From Pseudobacter ginsenosidimutans (GTDB lineage Bacteria > Bacteroidota > Bacteroidia > Chitinophagales > Chitinophagaceae): a DNA stretch of 64,000 bases. Where the stretch lies: positions 5,828,001 to 5,892,000 of the forward strand of contig NZ_CP042431.1 of assembly GCF_007970185.1 (NCBI RefSeq), read 5' to 3'. Below the pieces are notes generated by a model. That model worked only from the letters and a program-made list of their open reading frames with translations, made no database searches and was not told where the DNA came from. This document shows positions 23,077 through 32,964 of this stretch, piece by piece; position 1 is the stretch's first letter, and each line of letters opens with the position of its first letter. Made by a program: the position numbers and the translations under genes.

Positions 23077-26000
23077 ATGAAACGCTTATTACTTGTTTTT
23101 ACATGTCTCCTGTCTGTATTGTTTGCTGTTGCACAAACGAGAAGTATTTCCGGTATCGTCAAGGACGATAAAGGAGATCCTGTTGCTGCAGCTACAGTGC
23201 GGGCAAAAGGAGCGAGATCAGGAACAACTACGAAAGGCGATGGCAGCTTTACGTTGACGATTCCTCAAACTGCCCAGACACTGGTAGTGTCATCAGTAGG
23301 ATTTACAGAACAGGAGATCCCACTGACACCGGCACTCACCTATGACATCACGCTTCAAAAAAGTTCAGGTCAGGAACTCAGTGAAGTGGTAGTAACCGCA
23401 CAGGGCATCAGTCGCGACCGGCGCTCACTGGGTTATGCCACCACCAATCTGAAAACAGACCAGATCGCCAACAAGGGTGAGGTGAACCTGGTAAACTCCC
23501 TTCAGGGTAAGGTAGCCGGTGTGAACATCACTGGCGCTTCCGGTAGCCCCGGCGCATCCTCTAATATCAATATCCGTGGTATCACGTCTTTCCTGGGTAG
23601 TAACCAACCGCTCTTTGTAGTGGATGGCGTTCCCGTTAGTAACGACCTGGACCGTACAAACGGAGGCCCGATCTCTTCTCTCGGTGATGCACAACCCTCC
23701 AACCGGATTGCAGACCTCAACCTGAACAATATCGAGTCTGTGAACGTTCTGAAAGGACCAGCAGCCGCTGTTTTGTATGGTTCACGCGCATCCAATGGCG
23801 CCATCATCATCACAACCAAGAAAGGTGCAGGCGGCAGAGGGAAAATGGATATTTCGCTTGGCAGCTCCTATTCCATTCAAAAGGTAAGCGGCCTGCCAGA
23901 ATTACAAAATGAATACGGCCAGGGCTTGAATGGTGTTTACAATCCGATCAGCGGCAACTCATTTGGCCCAAAGTTCGGCGCTACACCCACCACTGCCAAT
24001 GGCCTGATAGACGCACAGGGTAATACAGTGCCTTATCAGTTGTATAAAGACAATATCAAAGATTTCTTTGAAACCGGCAACCTGAATGAAAACAACCTGA
24101 ACATCAACTTCGGGGATGCAACTCAGAATGCTACACTGAACATCGGACACTTATCACAACATGGTATCATCCCTGCAACGTCACTGAAAAGGACCAACAT
24201 TCAGTTTGGTGGCAATACCACTGTTGGTAAAATGAAAATTGGCGGTACTGTTACTTATATCAATACCGGCAATCAGGGAGCGCTTGGTGGAAACAGCGCC
24301 GGTGGTGGTACCGGTTTCGGTTACCTGGTGAATATCCCCAGAAGCTTCGATCTGCAGGCATATGAAAATGACTGGAAGTTCCCCAATGGCCAGCAGAAAT
24401 TTGCATTGCTGGCAAACGGTATTGAGAATCCATATTTCACTGCACATGAAAACCCTGTAACAGGAAACCTGAGCAGGTTCCTGGGATCAGCAACACTCAG
24501 TTACGATATCACTCCATGGTTAAATGCCACTTATCGTTTCGGAGCGGACGTTTATACTGACAGAAGAAAACAAATCTATGCTGTGTCTTCCCGCGTAATT
24601 CCGCAAGGTCTGGTATTGGAAGATCAGTTTTATCGTCAGGAGCTGAACAGCGATCTTTTCGTTACCGCTAAGAAAAAAGACATATTCACGGAAGGTTTGA
24701 ACGCTACTGCCATGTTAGGCTGGGGCGTTAACCAGCGAAAATTCCAAAACGTATTTGCGCAGGGAGATGAACTGGTAATAAACAATTTCTATAACCTGAG
24801 CAGCGCTACGGTATTCTCCAATGGAACAGGCGAAACTCATTCACTGAGAAGACTGGTAGGTTATTACGGCCAGATCTCATTGGACTGGAACAATTATCTT
24901 TTTCTTGAGTTGACAGGTCGCGTTGACCAGAGCTCAACTTTGCCCAAGAACAAGAACACCTATCTGTATCCGGGCGGAGCTTTGAGTTTCGTTTTCACGG
25001 ATGCATTTGATATTAGCAACGATGTGCTTTCATATGGCAAACTGCGTTTCAGTGCCGCCCAGGTGGGACGTGATGCAGACCCATATCAGTTACAGAATAT
25101 TTTTGTCAACAACAGTCTCGGTAACAACGTGGCAGGTGTTACATTCCCTCTTGCTGTAGGAGCTAAACCGCTTCCAGGATTTACACCAAGCAATATTATT
25201 CGTAATCCGGATATCAAACCAGAGTTTACAACCTCTTACGAAGTAGGCGTAAACCTCGGTCTCTTCAAGAACAGGGTAACAATTGATGCGGCATATTTTA
25301 ATACTGTGAGTAAAGACCAGATCTTCCAGGTTGCACTTCCTGCTTCAACAGGGTTTACAGCCCGCTTTGCCAACGTAGGAAAGATGACCAATAAAGGTAT
25401 TGAACTGGCACTTACCGGTTCGCCCTTCAATGGCAAGAACTTCCAATGGGATATCAACGCCAACTTTACCAGGATAAGGAATAAAGTAGTGGATATTTTT
25501 GAAGGAGTAGAGAATTTCGCCATCGCTTCCGGCCAGAGCTTCAGCGGTGTTGTTCCCTCTATCGCCAAGGGATATGCGTACGGTGTTGTAATAGGAAATA
25601 AATTACCCAGAACACCCGATGGACAATTTATCATCAACCCCCTCACCGGAACATTTGCTGCAGGTATTGGAAACTCCATCCTGTCTGATCCCAATCCTGA
25701 CTGGACTGCCGGTATCACCAATACCTTCCGCTTCCATGGGATATCACTGCAATTCCTTTGGGATTACACATCCGGTGGTGACATTTTCTCCTTCACAGTT
25801 CCTGCACTTCGCAGTTCCGGGGCTTTGAAGGAAACAGGTGTGAACAGGGATCAACCAATGATCATTCCCGGCGTAATTGAAGATCCGGCAGGTTCCGGAA
25901 AATACGTTCAAAACACTATCCAGATCCCTGCACAGGCTTATTGGAGAGCTGCTGGTCTGGCTACCGATCTCAGTGTGTTTGATGCAACTGTTCTCAGATT

Positions 26001-26229
26001 AAGGGAACTGGCGCTGGGTTACGATCTCCCTGCCAATGTGCTGCAAAAAACACCATTGAGCCTGGTTCGCTTTACTGCATTCGCGAGGAATCTCTGGTTC
26101 CATGCTCCTAACTATCCAATGGATCCGGAAGTGAATACGCAGGGTGCAGGCAACCTTCGTGGCCTGGATCTGATGGGTGCGCCCAATGTTAAAACAATGG
26201 GCATTAGCCTGAAGGTTACTTTTAAATAA
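23077..26229 (+). CDS. SusC/RagA-family TonB-dependent outer-membrane transporter
   Basis: 1,050 residues. A signal peptide (MKRLLLVFTCLLSVLFAVAQ) is followed by a carboxypeptidase-regulatory-like domain (about 22-95, SISGIVKDDKGDPVAAATVR), a TonB box region (LSEVVVTAQG), a plug with SSNINIRGITSF, PLFVVDGVPV and VLYGSRASNGAIIITTKKG, and a 22-strand-type barrel to the C-terminus (MGISLKVTFK). It has no STN domain, so it does not itself signal through a FecR partner. It imports a nutrient, often an oligosaccharide or peptide, together with the SusD partner encoded 23 bp downstream. The substrate cannot be told from the sequence; there are no adjacent glycoside hydrolases. Confidence 0.95.
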   Translation: MKRLLLVFTCLLSVLFAVAQTRSISGIVKDDKGDPVAAATVRAKGARSGTTTKGDGSFTLTIPQTAQTLVVSSVGFTEQEIPLTPALTYDITLQKSSGQELSEVVVTAQGISRDRRSLGYATTNLKTDQIANKGEVNLVNSLQGKVAGVNITGASGSPGASSNINIRGITSFLGSNQPLFVVDGVPVSNDLDRTNGGPISSLGDAQPSNRIADLNLNNIESVNVLKGPAAAVLYGSRASNGAIIITTKKGAGGRGKMDISLGSSYSIQKVSGLPELQNEYGQGLNGVYNPISGNSFGPKFGATPTTANGLIDAQGNTVPYQLYKDNIKDFFETGNLNENNLNINFGDATQNATLNIGHLSQHGIIPATSLKRTNIQFGGNTTVGKMKIGGTVTYINTGNQGALGGNSAGGGTGFGYLVNIPRSFDLQAYENDWKFPNGQQKFALLANGIENPYFTAHENPVTGNLSRFLGSATLSYDITPWLNATYRFGADVYTDRRKQIYAVSSRVIPQGLVLEDQFYRQELNSDLFVTAKKKDIFTEGLNATAMLGWGVNQRKFQNVFAQGDELVINNFYNLSSATVFSNGTGETHSLRRLVGYYGQISLDWNNYLFLELTGRVDQSSTLPKNKNTYLYPGGALSFVFTDAFDISNDVLSYGKLRFSAAQVGRDADPYQLQNIFVNNSLGNNVAGVTFPLAVGAKPLPGFTPSNIIRNPDIKPEFTTSYEVGVNLGLFKNRVTIDAAYFNTVSKDQIFQVALPASTGFTARFANVGKMTNKGIELALTGSPFNGKNFQWDINANFTRIRNKVVDIFEGVENFAIASGQSFSGVVPSIAKGYAYGVVIGNKLPRTPDGQFIINPLTGTFAAGIGNSILSDPNPDWTAGITNTFRFHGISLQFLWDYTSGGDIFSFTVPALRSSGALKETGVNRDQPMIIPGVIEDPAGSGKYVQNTIQIPAQAYWRAAGLATDLSVFDATVLRLRELALGYDLPANVLQKTPLSLVRFTAFARNLWFHAPNYPMDPEVNTQGAGNLRGLDLMGAPNVKTMGISLKVTFK

Positions 26230-26252
26230 TTGATAAGAATAATTCTATTGTT

Positions 26253-27737
26253 ATGAATAATAAGATTTTTCTATGGTTGCTGTGCGTTCTGATGATCGCT
26301 TCAGCAGGGTGTAGTAAAAGTGCATTCCTGGATATAAACGAAAATCCCAATAATCCATTAGATGTACCTCCAAATGTTCTGCTGTCTTCAGCAACATATA
26401 CAACAGCATTTGCAAATGCAAATGAACTCTCCAGGGTAGCCAGTCTGCTCATTCAACATAATGCAGGCGTAGCCAATCAGGCAGTGGGATTTGATATTTA
26501 TAACCTGGACGGAAATTTCGATAACTCCTGGAATTTTGAAATCTATGCAGGAGCTTTGCCTGCTATCCAGGCATTGATCGATAAGACTGATACCACGGGC
26601 CTTGGTCCCAATTATGCAGGTATCGGCAAAATTCTGAAGGCATATCTTCTTGCTATGGCTACAGATCTCTGGGGTGATGTGCCTTATTCTCAGGCCGGAT
26701 ATGGATTGAAATTTCAGCAACCCAGATTCGATAAACAGGAAGATATTTATCAGGGTAATGCATCACTCGGAATACAAAGTCTGTTCGATCTGGTTAAAGC
26801 AGGAATTGCCGATCTCAAAAAAACTACCCCAACCGGTGGTTTCCCTGTTACTTCTGACGCAGACAGGGTTTATGGTGGAAGTACTGCAAACTGGGTCAGG
26901 GCAGGAAACACTTTGCTGCTGAAATTAGCAATGACAATTTCAAACGTCAATCCAACGCTTGCAAAAAGTGTGATCGATGGTGTAATAGCAGATAATCAAA
27001 TGATCTCCGTAAATGGGCAGGACCTTGAGGTTCCCTACGGAACTTCTGTTGGTAGTCAAAGCCCGCTCTATAGTTTCAACGAAGTGAACAGACCTACTGA
27101 TATGATGCTGAGCACCCGTTTCCTGAATTTGATGACGACAGGACTGAATGCCAAAGCCTATCTTCAGAAAATGTATTCCGATACTTCCGGCGTTTTCGTT
27201 CCTTATGAAAACGGTTCGGGGGTTACGCCTCCCGGAATTGACTTCAGGTCAAAATACCATGAATATGTTCTGATCTCTTCGGATTCAACCACAACTCCGG
27301 TTAGGTTACTGACCAATTCCCAACGGGCATTCATACTCGCAGAAAGTGCATTGATCCTTAATACTGCCGGTGATCCCAATACGCTGTTCCGGGAAGGTAT
27401 TTTCACTGCGATGCTGAAAGCCGGCTTTGATTCCGCAGCTATTAACACCTATTTTGCTGCCAACCCTGCAAAGGTTACTTTGACTGGTTCAATTGAAAAC
27501 AAAAGGGAACAGATCATTACCTGGAAATACGCTGCCAATATCGTGAATCCTTTGGAAGCTTATAACGACTACAGGAGAACAGGCTATCCGGAACTGCAGC
27601 CTGCATTGAATGCTTCCGGCGACGATCCTTCTGTGATCCCCAAACGTTTCACTTATCCACCCAATGAGACTTCCGCCAATCCAAACATGCCGAAGCCTCG
27701 TCCGCTTACCAATCAAAAAGTCTGGTGGGGTAAATAA
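26253..27737 (+). CDS. SusD/RagB-family lipoprotein (SusD-like group 2)
   Basis: 494 residues with a lipoprotein signal (MNNKIFLWLLCVLMIASAGC). The helical TPR-like fold pattern (LLSSATYTTAFANANELSRV, AYLLAMATDLWGDVPYSQAG) and C-terminal EAYNDYRRTGYPEL fit the SusD-like_2 group. It would sit on the cell surface as the lid and binding partner of the SusC transporter encoded just before it. It shares an operon with SusC and a small lipoprotein (26 bp downstream). Substrate unknown. Confidence 0.92.
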   Translation: MNNKIFLWLLCVLMIASAGCSKSAFLDINENPNNPLDVPPNVLLSSATYTTAFANANELSRVASLLIQHNAGVANQAVGFDIYNLDGNFDNSWNFEIYAGALPAIQALIDKTDTTGLGPNYAGIGKILKAYLLAMATDLWGDVPYSQAGYGLKFQQPRFDKQEDIYQGNASLGIQSLFDLVKAGIADLKKTTPTGGFPVTSDADRVYGGSTANWVRAGNTLLLKLAMTISNVNPTLAKSVIDGVIADNQMISVNGQDLEVPYGTSVGSQSPLYSFNEVNRPTDMMLSTRFLNLMTTGLNAKAYLQKMYSDTSGVFVPYENGSGVTPPGIDFRSKYHEYVLISSDSTTTPVRLLTNSQRAFILAESALILNTAGDPNTLFREGIFTAMLKAGFDSAAINTYFAANPAKVTLTGSIENKREQIITWKYAANIVNPLEAYNDYRRTGYPELQPALNASGDDPSVIPKRFTYPPNETSANPNMPKPRPLTNQKVWWGK

Positions 27738-27763
27738 AGTGATCACCATTAAAATGATGAATT

Positions 27764-28267
27764 ATGAAAATATTGAAATATAGTCTGATCTGCATAGCGC
27801 TTATGGCGGGCGCCTCCTCCTGTGAAAAGGATGGGTTTGTTCCACTTTCGGATGTGAGACCGGCCATACCACTGATTGTTTCCAATGGTATGGAATTTAG
27901 ACCTGGTTATACCGTTCGGGCATCCCGCGCTGATGGCAATTTCAAATTCGATCTTGAAATTCCGGCTTCAAGCGGAAGAAGTATTAAAGAGATCACGAAT
28001 ATAGTTGCAGGTACCGGCCCTGGCAGGTTCTTCAGCCGCACACCTTCAACAGATTTCGTATACATCAATACGCCAATTGCAGGAACTGGTAACAAAGCAA
28101 GCTTTGCTTCCACTCTTACCCAGTTCACCGCAATCACCAAAAGAGCTGTGCCGGCCAACAATGCAGCCAATGCTGTAGAACTGCCGCTTCAATTCTTTTT
28201 CCTTGTAACCCTCGATGATAATTCCACTTTGGTGTCTGAACCAGTACGAGTTCTCGTTGTTCCATAG
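27764..28267 (+). CDS. Small lipoprotein, third gene of the SusC/SusD operon
   Basis: 167 residues with a lipoprotein signal ending in Cys20 (MKILKYSLICIALMAGASSC). The body is beta-rich and Ser/Thr/Ala-rich (FKFDLEIPASSGRSIKEITN, LQFFFLVTLDDNSTLVSEP), which would fit an immunoglobulin-like or small sandwich domain. Such proteins often act as surface binding partners of SusCD complexes. No named family was recognised; the role follows from operon position. Confidence 0.75.
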   Translation: MKILKYSLICIALMAGASSCEKDGFVPLSDVRPAIPLIVSNGMEFRPGYTVRASRADGNFKFDLEIPASSGRSIKEITNIVAGTGPGRFFSRTPSTDFVYINTPIAGTGNKASFASTLTQFTAITKRAVPANNAANAVELPLQFFFLVTLDDNSTLVSEPVRVLVVP

Positions 28268-28274
28268 TAACAAC

Positions 28275-28322
28275 GCGTTTCTCTGCCATGCCGGGTTCGC
28301 CCGGCGTGGCAGTTGAAAACGC
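28275..28322 (+). terminator. Strong UUCG-tetraloop hairpin ending the SusC/SusD operon
   Basis: CTGCCATGCCGGG (28283-28295) and CCCGGCGTGGCAG (28300-28312) pair over 13 positions with one G-T wobble and a TTCG loop. An outer GCGTTT (28275-28280) and AAACGC (28317-28322) extend the stem. There is no T-run, so it may stabilise the 3' end of the mRNA rather than stop transcription alone. Confidence 0.6.
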
Positions 28323-28416
28323 AGTTCCATTTATTTTCGATTCCTTTCATTTCTCCTTTCGTTTATTTCCATTTTTATACTATTATTGTTGTAATTCCAC
28401 ATTACAACACATACCT

Positions 28417-29805
28417 ATGAACAGGAGAAATCTGATCAAATCATTAGGCATCGGCGTTGGCGCTGTAGTATTAGGAAAAGACGCACTCGCCGATCTCGGT
28501 AACAACACCTACGCCTACACGCTTCCTCCCGATCCGCTTCACAAAAAATTAGACAAACCCGTTACCGCCATTACGCTCGGCGCAGGCAGTCGCGGTAACG
28601 TATATGGCAATTTCGGGTTGAAATTCCCTGATCAGCTGGATATAATCGGTGTGGCTGAGCCAATTGCGCTCCGCAATGAGCGCTATGCCGCCAAGCACAG
28701 GATCCCCGATGCCAATCGCTTCAATACATGGGAAGATGTATTCAAACGGCCGAAATTCGCCGATGCCATTATCATCACCACACCAGATAACCTCCATTAT
28801 GGCCCCTGCATGAAAGCGTTGCAGATGGGTTACGATATCCTGCTGGAAAAGCCCATCGCGCCCACAGAAAAAGAATGCCGCGATATCCTGGCTCTTGCAA
28901 AGAAAACAGGCCGCATCGTAGCCGTATGTCACGTGCTCCGTTATGCGCCATATTTTGTGAAGATGAAAGAACTGCTGCAGGCAGGCGCCATCGGAGAGAT
29001 CATCAGCATTCAGCATTTCGAGCCTATCGAACATACGCATATGGCGCACTCTTATGTGCGCGGCAACTGGCATAACTCCAAAGCCACCACGCCGATATTG
29101 CTGGCCAAATCATGTCATGATCTCGATATCATCAAGTGGGTGATCAACAAACCCGCAAAGCAGATCTCCGCCATGGGAGATCTCAAATGGTTCCGCAAAG
29201 AAAATGCTCCCGCAGGCAGCACCGCCCGCTGTACAGACGGCTGTGCAGTGGAAAAGACCTGCCCGTATTCCGCCATCAGGAACTATTACGAGAAACGCCA
29301 GCGCCTGTATGTGTTCGATCTTCCGGAAGACAAAAGCAAACAACCGGAATTCATCATGGAGCAGCTGAAAACAACCAATTACGGCCGTTGCGTATACCGG
29401 ATGGACAATGATCAGCCTGATCATTATATCACCAATATCCGCTTCGCTGATAATGTGACCGCCAGTTTCAGTATGGAAGCCTTCACTTCCTACCACGGCA
29501 GAAGAACACGCATCATGGGTTCCATGGGAGATATGGTGGGCGATATGGAAGAACTGGTGCTGACAGACTTTCGCACCGGCAAAGTCACCAAACTGGTGCC
29601 GAAGGCTGAAGACGTGGACGATTACAAGAACAGCGGTCACGGCGGCGGCGACTGGGGCCTCGCGCGCGACTTTGTTCAGGCCGTATCCCAGCAGAACCCC
29701 AATTTGCTCACCAGCACTATCGACGAAAGCATCGAAAGCCATATCATGGGATTCATGGCCGAGGCCAGTCGCAAATCAGACAAAGTGATGTCCATTAAGA
29801 TGTAA
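28417..29805 (+). CDS. Gfo/Idh/MocA-family oxidoreductase, exported
   Basis: The start is taken at ATG 28417 (MNRRNLIKSLGIGVGAVVLG), which gives a Tat-like or similar export signal; the longer frame from 28288 starts inside the upstream hairpin. 462 residues. A Rossmann fold with TLGAGSRGNVYG near residue 50 binds NAD(P), the EKP motif (ILLEKPIAPTEKE) has the usual Lys near residue 145, and CHDLDII lies near 230. A Cys-rich segment (CTDGCAVEKTCPYSA, about 270) is typical of one Bacteroidota/Firmicutes subgroup. The family oxidises or reduces sugars and inositols, and some members are glycosidases. The exact substrate is unknown. Confidence 0.88.
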   Translation: MNRRNLIKSLGIGVGAVVLGKDALADLGNNTYAYTLPPDPLHKKLDKPVTAITLGAGSRGNVYGNFGLKFPDQLDIIGVAEPIALRNERYAAKHRIPDANRFNTWEDVFKRPKFADAIIITTPDNLHYGPCMKALQMGYDILLEKPIAPTEKECRDILALAKKTGRIVAVCHVLRYAPYFVKMKELLQAGAIGEIISIQHFEPIEHTHMAHSYVRGNWHNSKATTPILLAKSCHDLDIIKWVINKPAKQISAMGDLKWFRKENAPAGSTARCTDGCAVEKTCPYSAIRNYYEKRQRLYVFDLPEDKSKQPEFIMEQLKTTNYGRCVYRMDNDQPDHYITNIRFADNVTASFSMEAFTSYHGRRTRIMGSMGDMVGDMEELVLTDFRTGKVTKLVPKAEDVDDYKNSGHGGGDWGLARDFVQAVSQQNPNLLTSTIDESIESHIMGFMAEASRKSDKVMSIKM

Positions 29806-29823
29806 TGAATTCATCATACCGCT

Positions 29824-29859
29824 TACCGGCATGTTCTTTGGAAGATGCCGGTATTTTTT
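29824..29859 (+). terminator. Intrinsic terminator of the Gfo/Idh/MocA gene
   Basis: A perfect 9-bp stem, TACCGGCAT (29824-29832) and ATGCCGGTA (29845-29853), followed by TTTTTTG, starting 19 bp past the stop codon. The sequence TTTGG then TATATTGG just beyond could overlap the promoter of the downstream dnaJ-type gene. Confidence 0.85.
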
Positions 29860-29950
29860 GTATATTGGATTAGCAACTTGAAATCCCCTTATTCAGACCT
29901 TTCTGTAGACACTACCCGGAGTTCTATTCTCACATAAAATACCAGGCAAG

Positions 29951-30853
29951 ATGGCCAGAGACTTTTATGCCATACTGGGGGTTGGCAGGGATGCATCAGA
30001 AGCCGATATTAAGAAAGCATATCGCAAACTGGCAGTAAAATATCATCCCGACAAGAACCCCAACAACAAAGAAGCAGAGAACAAATTCAAAGAGATCAAC
30101 GAAGCCTATGAAGTGTTGTCCGATGCAGATAAAAGAAAGAAATATGATCAGTTCGGCGAGAACTGGAATCGTATGAATGAACAGGGACCACCACCCGGAG
30201 GGGGCGGACAATATCAATATTACAGCAATGATCCCGGAGGGGAGGGTTTTCATTTCGAAGGCGATCCCAACGATATCTTCGAATCCTTTTTCGGTGGCGG
30301 AGGCCGCAGAAGAAGCGGCAAATCAAAAGGAGGGGATTACCAATCGGAAACCACCATCACACTCGAAGAAGCTTTTCACGGAACAACACGCTTACTGCAA
30401 TTGAACGAACAAAAACTGCGCATCAAGCTCAAACCAGGCACCTACGATGGGCTTGTGATCAAGCTGGGCGGCAAAGGCGCACCAGGAGTGAACGGAGGAC
30501 CAGCAGGCGATCTTTATATCACCATTCATGTGATGCCGCATGCCCAGTTCAGAAGGGAAGGAGATAATCTCGTTCAACCATTGCAGTCAGATCTTTTTAC
30601 GGCGGTGCTCGGAGGCAAGCAGGAAGTGAGCACACTCACAGGCAAGATCAATATCACCATTCCTCCCGGCACACAGAACGGAAAACTGCTGCGCATCAAA
30701 GGCAAGGGAATGCCCGTGTATGACCACCCAGACCAGCACGGCGATTTGCTCCTGGAGATCCAGGTGAATATCCCTGAAAACCTGACGGAACAACAAAAGG
30801 AATTATTCAGGCAATTGCAGGACAGTTTCAATCAGTCCAAAACTTTTGCCTGA
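29951..30853 (+). CDS. cbpA: DnaJ-type co-chaperone without zinc fingers (CbpA-like)
   Basis: 300 residues. The J domain is at residues 4-70 with the His-Pro-Asp tripeptide (YHPDKNPNN). A Gly/Phe-rich linker follows ([25 protein letters not shown]), then two C-terminal substrate-binding beta domains ([34 protein letters not shown]). There is no zinc-finger region, so it is class B, like CbpA, which stimulates DnaK. It is upstream of a small hypothetical gene and thioredoxin, spaced 42 and 9 bp, which may be a stress operon. Confidence 0.92.
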   Translation: MARDFYAILGVGRDASEADIKKAYRKLAVKYHPDKNPNNKEAENKFKEINEAYEVLSDADKRKKYDQFGENWNRMNEQGPPPGGGGQYQYYSNDPGGEGFHFEGDPNDIFESFFGGGGRRRSGKSKGGDYQSETTITLEEAFHGTTRLLQLNEQKLRIKLKPGTYDGLVIKLGGKGAPGVNGGPAGDLYITIHVMPHAQFRREGDNLVQPLQSDLFTAVLGGKQEVSTLTGKINITIPPGTQNGKLLRIKGKGMPVYDHPDQHGDLLLEIQVNIPENLTEQQKELFRQLQDSFNQSKTFA

Positions 30854-30894
30854 TCAGATCATAACCACGGCATTGTTGAACTAAACTCAGTCAG

Positions 30895-31272
30895 ATGGAA
30901 AGCAATACATTTACACGTAGCATCATTCCGCACTTCTTTACCCACGACGATTACGATTCAGTAATGGATGCGGTGGCAGACAGGATCATTACCAGTCATC
31001 TTACCCATTACACCAGTACTCTAATCGGGGATGAATTGTTCGATGAAGAAGCGCTGGAACAGGCGCTGCACAAAGCCATGGAAACATGCTCCGCTGCCGG
31101 AATGCCGCTCAGCAATCATTTCCGAATGATCTTTATCAGTTCAGGTGGTAACTTGCGCCGCGACTGGCTGGTATCCGATCTCGGATTTCATCTCGTGATC
31201 CTCAATTTGGAAGTGAGCAGCCCGCTCGCAGCCAAACTGAAGATCCAGATACTGACCAGAACTGTGCACTAA
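30895..31272 (+). CDS. Conserved hypothetical protein between dnaJ-type and thioredoxin genes
   Basis: 125 residues, cytosolic, with no membrane segment or signal peptide. It contains SIIPHFFTHDDYDSVMDAVA and GNLRRDWLVSDLGFHLVIL; no catalytic motif is visible. It is not CbpM, which is shorter and has a MerR-like start. Because it lies 42 bp after the CbpA-like gene and 9 bp before thioredoxin, it may be a partner of one of them. No family was recognised. Confidence 0.65.
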   Translation: MESNTFTRSIIPHFFTHDDYDSVMDAVADRIITSHLTHYTSTLIGDELFDEEALEQALHKAMETCSAAGMPLSNHFRMIFISSGGNLRRDWLVSDLGFHLVILNLEVSSPLAAKLKIQILTRTVH

Positions 31273-31281
31273 TTTGCAATT

Positions 31282-31578
31282 ATGGAAACCTTCAATGAAC
31301 TCATACAGTCCGAAACACCCGTGCTGGTAGACTTCTATGCAGACTGGTGCGGACCCTGCAAAGCTATGGACCCCGTGATCAAAGACGTGGCCGGCGCCGT
31401 GAAAGGCAAGGCGCGGATCGTAAGGGTGAATATCGATAAGAACACAGCCGCACCCAGGGCATACCAGGTACAGGCAGTGCCCACTTTTATACTTTTCAAA
31501 AATGGAAAAGTGCTCTGGCGCCATCCGGGAATGATAGATAAAACATCATTGATATCCGTCATCGAACAATATTCCTGA
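31282..31578 (+). CDS. trxA: Thioredoxin
   Basis: 98 residues, the size of a single thioredoxin domain without signal peptide, so it acts in the cytosol. The active site Trp-Cys-Gly-Pro-Cys lies in FYADWCGPCKAMDPV near residue 24, and the cis-proline loop QAVPTF is near residue 68. It reduces disulfides in target proteins using electrons from thioredoxin reductase. It follows the hypothetical gene by 9 bp. Several trx genes per genome are common, so the symbol is tentative. Confidence 0.93.
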   Translation: METFNELIQSETPVLVDFYADWCGPCKAMDPVIKDVAGAVKGKARIVRVNIDKNTAAPRAYQVQAVPTFILFKNGKVLWRHPGMIDKTSLISVIEQYS

Positions 31579-31664
31579 TCAGGATTTTTGCCGCTTACTG
31601 TTTGAACATATCTTTATGCTCCGGCCTGGTCATAACAGGAACCGGCAACCGCCCAACCCAAACT

Positions 31665-32486
31665 ATGAGCATATTGGACCTGTTCCGTAAACCCACGGAA
31701 GAAAAAAGTAAAATAGACAAAGGAGAGATGGAATTCAGGTGCTGCCTGCAGCCCGGATCAATACAATTGATACCACTACTGGAAACAATTCAGCAGGCAG
31801 AAGATTTCAAACCATTTTATATCGAAATTGACGGAGTTGATCATGTGATCACGAAAGCTGTAATTGAACAACTTCGCAATAATGACGAAGAGTCCAATAA
31901 ACTGTTATTGGAAGAGGGAAGAATTCATTTCAAAGACAGATCAGGGTATGATAATGTAACCCTGCACCAGTTCAAAGCAAGGCAAGGCGACTGGCAGGTG
32001 CTCTACTGGAAAACGATGCAACCCTGGCTGATGAACAATCCAATGATGCATTATTTCTTTGCTCATCCAGGTTTCATCGCTGCCTTTTGCTACAATTCAG
32101 AAGATAACCAGATGCAGAATACCACCCATCTTTTCGATTTTGAAAGGGCCGGTATGAAACCCGCAAAAGTTCGTAAGAATGAATATGGAGATAAGCAGGC
32201 AGTGCCGGATAATAACCCTGGAAAGACTTTCACCATCTCCAATACCTGGCTGATGAGTTCCTGGAAAATGTGGTTCGGCAACAGTTTCTTCAACAAGGTC
32301 AGCAAAGAAAAATTACTGGGTTTCAGAGTAGCAGAACTTGTATCAGAACAGGGGAACAATATTGTACATATCCAACTATACGAAAATCCACAGGAATATC
32401 ATCTCGTACCCAACAGGAAGCTACAACAGGCTTTCAGAGAATATATCGATATCCCTTCACTGGCCAAACAATTCCCCGCACATTGA
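31665..32486 (+). CDS. Conserved cytosolic protein of unknown function (pair A)
   Basis: The start is taken at ATG 31665 (MSILDLFRKPTEEKS), giving 273 residues; the frame extends to 31602 but adds only unlikely sequence. It has no signal peptide or membrane segment. Sequence features are charged and aromatic-rich (QPWLMNNPMMHYFFAHPGFI, NTWLMSSWKMWFGNSFFN), with no recognised family. Its stop codon is 2 bp before the next gene's ATG, so the two are translationally coupled and probably interact. Confidence 0.65.
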   Translation: MSILDLFRKPTEEKSKIDKGEMEFRCCLQPGSIQLIPLLETIQQAEDFKPFYIEIDGVDHVITKAVIEQLRNNDEESNKLLLEEGRIHFKDRSGYDNVTLHQFKARQGDWQVLYWKTMQPWLMNNPMMHYFFAHPGFIAAFCYNSEDNQMQNTTHLFDFERAGMKPAKVRKNEYGDKQAVPDNNPGKTFTISNTWLMSSWKMWFGNSFFNKVSKEKLLGFRVAELVSEQGNNIVHIQLYENPQEYHLVPNRKLQQAFREYIDIPSLAKQFPAH

Positions 32487-32488
32487 AC

Positions 32489-32833
32489 ATGAGTACGAGT
32501 ATAACCATTCGCAAAACGTTGCGCGGATCACTTTCCCCGAAGAAGATAAGGCAGGAGGAATTCATTGAAATGATAGAAGCTGATCCCGGCTTTTCCTGGG
32601 AAGAAAGTTCCAATAAATTAACCGCCACCTGGCATGATGAGGAAATGCCGGGCCCGCTTGACTTCACGCTTCAACATGATGGCACAATCGATATTTATTT
32701 CCGTGGCAGTAAGTATGACCTGATCGTTTTAGAAAAGATGATCCAACTGGCCGGAAAACTGAAAGCGTATGTAGAAGATAGTGAAGGCACTGTATTCTAT
32801 GATCCCGTCACCGGAAAACGGAAAGCTTATTGA
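32489..32833 (+). CDS. Small protein coupled to the previous gene (pair B)
   Basis: The start is taken at ATG 32489, two bases after the stop of the gene before; a longer frame that begins at 32270 lies inside that gene and is rejected. 114 residues, cytosolic, alpha/beta pattern (FSWEESSNKLTATWHDEEMP, DGTIDIYFRGSKYDLIVL) with a basic end. No family was recognised. The very tight coupling suggests that it works with the 273-residue partner. Confidence 0.6.
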   Translation: MSTSITIRKTLRGSLSPKKIRQEEFIEMIEADPGFSWEESSNKLTATWHDEEMPGPLDFTLQHDGTIDIYFRGSKYDLIVLEKMIQLAGKLKAYVEDSEGTVFYDPVTGKRKAY

Positions 32834-32964
32834 TATTTTCGGCCTGAACTGGCATCTATTCCTGATGCAACTGTCCCGGCATGGCAATATCTTAACTTTT
32901 ATCCAGAATTATGAAAGGGTAGTTCCCGGGCCTTGACTACTTTTAGTCCAGTCAAATCTTGCTT

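Noticed and set aside
29110-29742. 210-codon frame antisense to the Gfo/Idh/MocA gene
   Set aside because: Shadow of the coding strand; no supporting context.
32270-32488. Upstream extension of the 187-codon frame
   Set aside because: It lies wholly inside the preceding gene in another frame, and ATG 32489 fits the coupling.
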